Of a DNA stretch of 64,000 bases, positions 62,231-64,000 are shown in pieces. The DNA lies in contig NZ_LSHB01000067.1 of assembly GCF_001643375.1 (NCBI RefSeq), positions 23,354 to 87,353 on the forward strand. The letters are read 5' to 3'. The position numbers and the translations under genes are program-made. Origin of the DNA: Chryseobacterium sp. FP211-J200. Lineage in GTDB: Bacteria; Bacteroidota; Bacteroidia; Flavobacteriales; Weeksellaceae. How positions within the stretch are numbered: position 1 is the stretch's first letter; the number at the start of each line of letters is the position of its first letter. The notes below the pieces were generated by a model that was not told where the DNA came from, did not search any database, and worked only from the letters and a program-made list of their open reading frames with translations.

Positions 62231-63388
62231 ATGAATCGCAAAATAAAAATCCTTTTCCGTCATCGTTCTATGGAAATGGGAGGCGTCGAAAAAGTAATAT
62301 TAGGCCTTCTTGACAACCTCGATAAAAGTAAACTTGACATCACTATCCTGGTCAGTCTTTATCAGGGCGAGTTGCGGGAAAAGATTCCTTCCCACATCCG
62401 CTACATAAAAATGAATAAAGGGAAAGAAGATTTTTCAAAGAATCCGCTTCTCAACAAAATCCAGCTTGTCCTGAGAGGTTTGAAGATAAAATTTCTGGAA
62501 ATATTTCCTGCCATTGCAGATAAGATTTATTTAAAGGAAAAATTTGATGTAGAAATTGCCTCTTCCTATACAGATTTCAGTTCCGTTCTTGCGAGTTCTA
62601 ATAAAGATTCAAAGAAAATAGGCTGGTTCCATTCTGATATTACCTTCCCAAAACTGCAGCCTGCTGTTCCATTGATACTAAGTCAGATTCCCAAATTTGA
62701 TTACTTCATCTTCGGCTCTCAACAGACAAAAGATATTCTGGAAAAAACTTATCCCGAATTAAGGTTTCCTGAAAACAGCGTTATTCTAAACGCAATTCCA
62801 ATTGAAGAAATCAAGGAAAAAGCACAGGAATTTGTTCCGAATTTTGAGACTTCGAATCCTGTTTTTGTTTCTGTAGGCAGATTACATTCTCGGAAAGGTT
62901 ATAAAAATCTGATAGAAGTCCATTCTAAGCTTATCAAAGATGGCTTTCTTCACAAAGTCATTATCATTGGTGACGGCGAAGAAATGGACAACCTGAGGAA
63001 CCTAATCGAGGAACTGAAAGTCGAGAATTCTTTTATTTTGATGGGATCTCTCCTCAATCCTTATCCTTACGTCAAAAATGCAGACTTTTTCATCATGCCG
63101 TCGGAGTCAGAAGGCTGGCCGCTGATCATTGCAGACACACTGACCCTCCAAAAACCAATCATTTCTACAGCTGTCGGCGGAATACCGGAGATGATCACTC
63201 ATCAAGATAACGGTTATCTCATTAATTATGATTCAGAAGAAATTTATAGTGCTATGAAGGAATTCATGATTAATAAAAATTTGATTGAAGCAATCCAGGA
63301 AAAACTAAAAACTGCTGAAGAGCAATTTGATAATCAGAAAATCTTCGATGCTGTTGAGAATATCATTATTAATTTAGCAAAAAAGTAA
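62231..63388 (+). CDS. Family 4 glycosyltransferase
   Basis: The start is taken as ATG 62231 (MNRKIKILFRHRSMEMGGVEKV), preceded by GGA; a TTG at 62216 is an alternative. The 385-residue GT-B enzyme has MGGVEKVILGLLDNL (donor loop), VFVSVGRLHSRKGYKNLIEVHSKL, VIIIGDGEEMDNL, and FIMPSESEGWPLIIADTLTLQKPIISTAVGGIPEMI, the E-x7-E nucleotide-sugar motif of GT4. Specificity is unknown. The acetyltransferase gene follows after 3 bases. Confidence 0.93.
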   Translation: MNRKIKILFRHRSMEMGGVEKVILGLLDNLDKSKLDITILVSLYQGELREKIPSHIRYIKMNKGKEDFSKNPLLNKIQLVLRGLKIKFLEIFPAIADKIYLKEKFDVEIASSYTDFSSVLASSNKDSKKIGWFHSDITFPKLQPAVPLILSQIPKFDYFIFGSQQTKDILEKTYPELRFPENSVILNAIPIEEIKEKAQEFVPNFETSNPVFVSVGRLHSRKGYKNLIEVHSKLIKDGFLHKVIIIGDGEEMDNLRNLIEELKVENSFILMGSLLNPYPYVKNADFFIMPSESEGWPLIIADTLTLQKPIISTAVGGIPEMITHQDNGYLINYDSEEIYSAMKEFMINKNLIEAIQEKLKTAEEQFDNQKIFDAVENIIINLAKK

Positions 63389-63391
63389 ACG

Positions 63392-63961
63392 ATGAATTTC
63401 CTCTACAGAATAATCCTTAAAATCCATACGATCTGGAATAGTCTATATCAGAAAGCCTACATCGAAATTTGTAAAGCCCGCGGAATGAAGGTTGGGAAAG
63501 GCGTTATATTCGTAGAAACACCTTCCTTTGGCTCAGAACCTTATCTTATAGAAATAGGTGATTGTACAAAAATAACAGCCGGCTGCACGTTCATCAATCA
63601 CGATGGTGCAATGTATGTCATCCGCAGTATGGAGAAATACGCCGACGCAAGAAACTTCGGTAGAATAAAAATTGGTGAAAACTGTTTTGTGGGGAATAAC
63701 TGTATTTTTCTACCGGGTTCACAGATGGGAAACAACTGTATTTTGGGTGCAGGATCTGTTCTTAATTCTTCTATGCCGGACGATTCTGTCTATGCCGGTG
63801 TCCCTGCAAAATTCATCTATTCCATTGAAGAATATGGTGACAGAGCGCTTCAGAACAATATTATCTACCCAAGAGATCTGGAAAAAGACAGACCCCAACT
63901 AGACCGGTACATCAAAGAAAACTTACCCCATAATTATAAACCAACCCGTAGTGCATTATAA
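63392..63961 (+). CDS. Hexapeptide-repeat acetyltransferase (WcaF/CysE-like)
   Basis: The 189-residue protein has a helical start (YRIILKIHTIWNSLYQKAYIE) then beta-helix turns (IGDCTKITAGCTFINHDG, IGENCFVGNNCIFLPGSQ, MGNNCILGAGSVLNSSMPDDSVYAGVPAKFI). His in FINHDG is the likely catalytic base region. It would acetylate a glycan sugar. The gene is complete, ending 39 bases before the window edge. Confidence 0.88.
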   Translation: MNFLYRIILKIHTIWNSLYQKAYIEICKARGMKVGKGVIFVETPSFGSEPYLIEIGDCTKITAGCTFINHDGAMYVIRSMEKYADARNFGRIKIGENCFVGNNCIFLPGSQMGNNCILGAGSVLNSSMPDDSVYAGVPAKFIYSIEEYGDRALQNNIIYPRDLEKDRPQLDRYIKENLPHNYKPTRSAL

Positions 63962-63976
63962 ACAAGGTTACTCATA

Positions 63977-63993
63977 ATACGAAAATTTCGTAT
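63977..63993. other. Perfect dyad near the right edge
   Basis: ATACGAAA and TTTCGTAT are perfect complements with one A between them. It lies 16 bases after the last stop codon and may be an operator for a following gene or a DNA-binding site. It cannot form a stable RNA hairpin, since the loop is a single base. Confidence 0.4.
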
Positions 63994-64000
63994 ATTGTAT

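Overview
The window looks like a chromosome segment of a low-GC Bacteroidota member, most probably order Flavobacteriales and close to Chryseobacterium/Epilithonimonas (Weeksellaceae). The grounds are promoters of the TTTG-N19/20-TAnnTTTG type, GLPGLI-family proteins, a type IX secretion (T9SS) plug protein and a T9SS cargo, a SusC/SusD pair, BshC (bacillithiol synthesis), a Rho factor with a long low-complexity insert, and the Bacteroidota 'putative porin' family. Genus-level placement is inference. No rRNA, tRNA, CRISPR array, transposase or prophage gene was seen.

Layout. 1-1447: two GLPGLI secreted proteins, one cut by the window edge. 1618-6500: a SUF iron-sulfur operon (sufA-like, sufB, sufC, sufD) that also holds a four-helix-bundle (23S IVP-type) gene framed by AT-rich repeats and a secreted hydroxyisourate hydrolase; it ends in a terminator followed by a dispersed inverted-repeat element. 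6637-14452: a putative zincin, a TPR protein, CsaA, a DUF1801 protein, an MsbA-like ABC exporter, an M28 peptidase, a DUF4293 protein divergent from rho, and a GNAT protein. 14517-28543: a DoxX-like protein, the T9SS plug, an MBL hydrolase, pckA, a GHMP kinase, fabD, a LysM/periplasmic-binding protein, bshC, a porin and a T9SS-sorted beta-propeller protein. 28597-33244: a susC/susD pair behind a structured intergenic region that carries a perfect TGTGA-N6-TCACA dyad about 61 bp upstream of the predicted start. 33245-38108: infB, nusA and rimP transcribed leftward from one promoter, with a terminator-like hairpin in the leader.

38179-63961: a surface-polysaccharide locus of about 26 kb that appears to continue past the right edge. 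It has precursor genes (UDP-glucose dehydrogenase, RmlB, RmlA; two FdtA-like isomerases, an FdtC-like acetyltransferase and an FdtB-like aminotransferase; a UDP-GlcNAc 2-epimerase, an SDR and a UDP-HexNAc dehydrogenase), a Wzm/Wzt ABC exporter with an extended Wzt C-terminus, about ten glycosyltransferases, an O-acyltransferase, two further hexapeptide acetyltransferases and a methyltransferase. Together these predict an acidic glycan with one or two uronic acids and a 3-acetamido-3,6-dideoxyhexose, assembled in the cytoplasm and exported by the ABC route. Most genes are on the + strand with 1-11 base overlaps; three are inverted (two GT2 genes and the methyltransferase), suggesting modular assembly.

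The items most worth a second look are the CRP-like site at the susCD promoter, the rimP-nusA-infB leader hairpin, the foreign genes inside the suf operon, the paired inverted-repeat elements, the heptamer repeats before fabD and nusA, and the duplicated FdtA with an altered metal or catalytic motif.
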